Positions 63,230-64,000 of a DNA stretch of 64,000 nt are shown here, piece after piece. This stretch comes from Algimonas arctica (GTDB taxonomy: Bacteria; Pseudomonadota; Alphaproteobacteria; Caulobacterales; Maricaulaceae), in assembly GCF_014652695.1 (NCBI RefSeq), contig NZ_BMZH01000002.1, positions 238,656 to 302,655 on the forward strand, read 5' to 3'. The translations under genes were made by a program, and so were the position numbers. The stretch's first letter is position 1, and each line of letters begins with the position of its first letter. The notes below the pieces were generated by a model. The model saw nothing but the letters and a program-made list of their open reading frames with translations. It was not told the DNA's origin and made no database searches.

Positions 63230-63903
63230 AGGAAAAACTTTATAAAGATCTGCCGCGCCCAAAGCTAAACCGGGCGCAGGTTGCAGAGATTTATGAGCGG
63301 CTGTGCCGGGAAAACCCAAACCCGCGCACAGAGCTGAACTACACCAACCCCTATACGCTCGTCGTGGCCGTCGCACTCTCCGCGCAAGCCACGGATATTG
63401 GCGTCAATAAAGCCACACGTGCCCTGTTTGAAGCCGCCGATACGCCGCAAGCGATGGTTGATTTGGGCGAAGACGTCGTTCGCGATCACATCAAGACGAT
63501 TGGGCTTTATCGCAATAAGGCCAAGAACGTCGTCAAGCTCTCCCAGATGATCTTGGATGATTTTGGCGGCGAGGTTCCAACCACGCGCGACGATCTGGAA
63601 AAGCTCCCCGGCGTCGGGCGTAAAACGGCCAATGTCGTCATGAACGAAGCGTTTGGTCAGCCAACCATGGCGGTCGATACACATATTTTCCGCGTCTCTA
63701 ACCGGACGGGCATGGCCCCCGGGAAAAATCCGGTCGAAGTTGAGCTGAACCTGCTCCGCGTCACACCGGATCAATATCGGATGGGCGCCCATCACTGGAT
63801 ATTGCTACACGGGCGCTATACGTGCGTCGCGCGCACCCCAAAATGTTATGACTGCCGGATCGCAGATTTGTGTAGATACACGCCCAAGACACCCGATCCG
63901 TAA
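63226..63903 (+). CDS. nth: Endonuclease III (DNA glycosylase/AP lyase)
   Basis: 225 residues. Catalytic Lys/HhH region 'LEKLPGVGRKTANVV', catalytic Asp in 'VDTHIFRVSNR', N-terminal 'LSAQATDIGVNKAT', and the C-terminal 4Fe-4S cluster Cys-x6-Cys-x2-Cys-x5-Cys ('CVARTPKCYDC...C'). Excises oxidised pyrimidines. Start is TTG 63226, overlapping the previous stop; AAGG-type spacing is weak. Confidence 0.93.
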   Translation: MKEKLYKDLPRPKLNRAQVAEIYERLCRENPNPRTELNYTNPYTLVVAVALSAQATDIGVNKATRALFEAADTPQAMVDLGEDVVRDHIKTIGLYRNKAKNVVKLSQMILDDFGGEVPTTRDDLEKLPGVGRKTANVVMNEAFGQPTMAVDTHIFRVSNRTGMAPGKNPVEVELNLLRVTPDQYRMGAHHWILLHGRYTCVARTPKCYDCRIADLCRYTPKTPDP

Positions 63904-63940
63904 TCCCTTGCCCGACCCGTACATTTTGAAAGGCTCTCCG

Positions 63941-64000
63941 ATGCGTTTTTTTCTCGCTACTATTTTAACAGTCTCCCTACCCGCATTCGCGCTCGCAGGC
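63941..64000 (+). CDS. Exported protein, N-terminal fragment (runs off the right edge)
   Basis: Twenty codons starting at ATG 63941 with AAGG nearby upstream. Begins 'MRFFLATILTVSLPAFALAG', a signal peptide with likely cleavage at AxA. The rest lies outside the window, so nothing more can be said. Confidence 0.6.
   Translation, partial: MRFFLATILTVSLPAFALAG

Noticed and set aside
1-64000. Insertion sequences, prophage, CRISPR array or rRNA genes
   Set aside because: No transposase, integrase, phage structural gene, regular repeat-spacer array or rRNA sequence was seen.

Overview
The window looks like a chromosome segment of a marine-type alphaproteobacterium, probably a Hyphomonadaceae/Maricaulales relative. 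The support is a FixLJ-FixK controlled cbb3 oxidase locus in rhizobial/caulobacterial style, a TonB-dependent receptor beside a CoA-dependent catabolic cluster, an alphaproteobacterial miaB/phoH/lolA/xth/nth gene complement, and moderately high G+C. This assignment is inference; no rRNA is present.

Layout. (1) 1-9.65 kb: glycogen metabolism. A truncated glgP runs leftward, diverging from glgC-glgA-[glgX::malQ fusion]-pgm. (2) 9.67-20.9 kb: a microaerobic respiration module, almost all on the minus strand: ccoNOQP, ccoGHIS, fixLJ and a Crp/Fnr regulator (fixK-like). Divergent from fixLJ is a degenerate receiver protein that resembles the anti-kinase FixT, followed by a tiny Cys-containing membrane protein. 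Three near-identical GTGAC-N4-GTCAC dyads sit in front of ccoN, ccoG and the fixL/fixT gap. (3) 21.4-40.8 kb: a catabolic island: TonB receptor, two alternating SDR/SnoaL pairs, a tandem HxlR regulator, an MFS transporter, a limonene-epoxide-hydrolase-like lipoprotein, a carotenoid/stilbene cleavage oxygenase, two AMP-forming CoA ligases, a DAP-dehydrogenase-like oxidoreductase, two thiolases, a nitronate-monooxygenase-like flavoprotein, a DUF1295 membrane protein and a second exported SnoaL/LEH-like lipoprotein. Three of its intergenic regions share a 12-bp motif (ATGAAAGT[CT]...). (4) 41.2-48.6 kb: tRNA-Leu(UAG), a MATE pump, yebC, a DM13-TetR-DoxX group with a probable frameshift, an exported unknown, ymdB-type phosphodiesterase and phoH. 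(5) 48.7-64 kb: a decayed hydrolase, MscS channel, AbgT transporter, GNAT, beta-propeller lipoprotein, an A+T-rich PD-(D/E)XK nuclease gene that looks acquired, miaB, an ATP-grasp protein, a PfkB kinase, a dicarboxylate symporter, xth, lolA, dapB, an FMN reductase, nth and the start of an exported protein.

How it works together. The left end stores and mobilises glucose. The Fix module senses oxygen through the haem-PAS of FixL and appears to switch on the high-affinity oxidase through FixJ and FixK. The regulator's recognition helix (S-R-E-T-V-S-R) fits the GTGA half-sites seen in its target promoters. The catabolic island reads as import (TonB receptor, MFS), oxidative cleavage, CoA activation and thiolytic shortening of an unidentified hydrophobic or aromatic/isoprenoid substrate. 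It is the best candidate here for an undescribed system.
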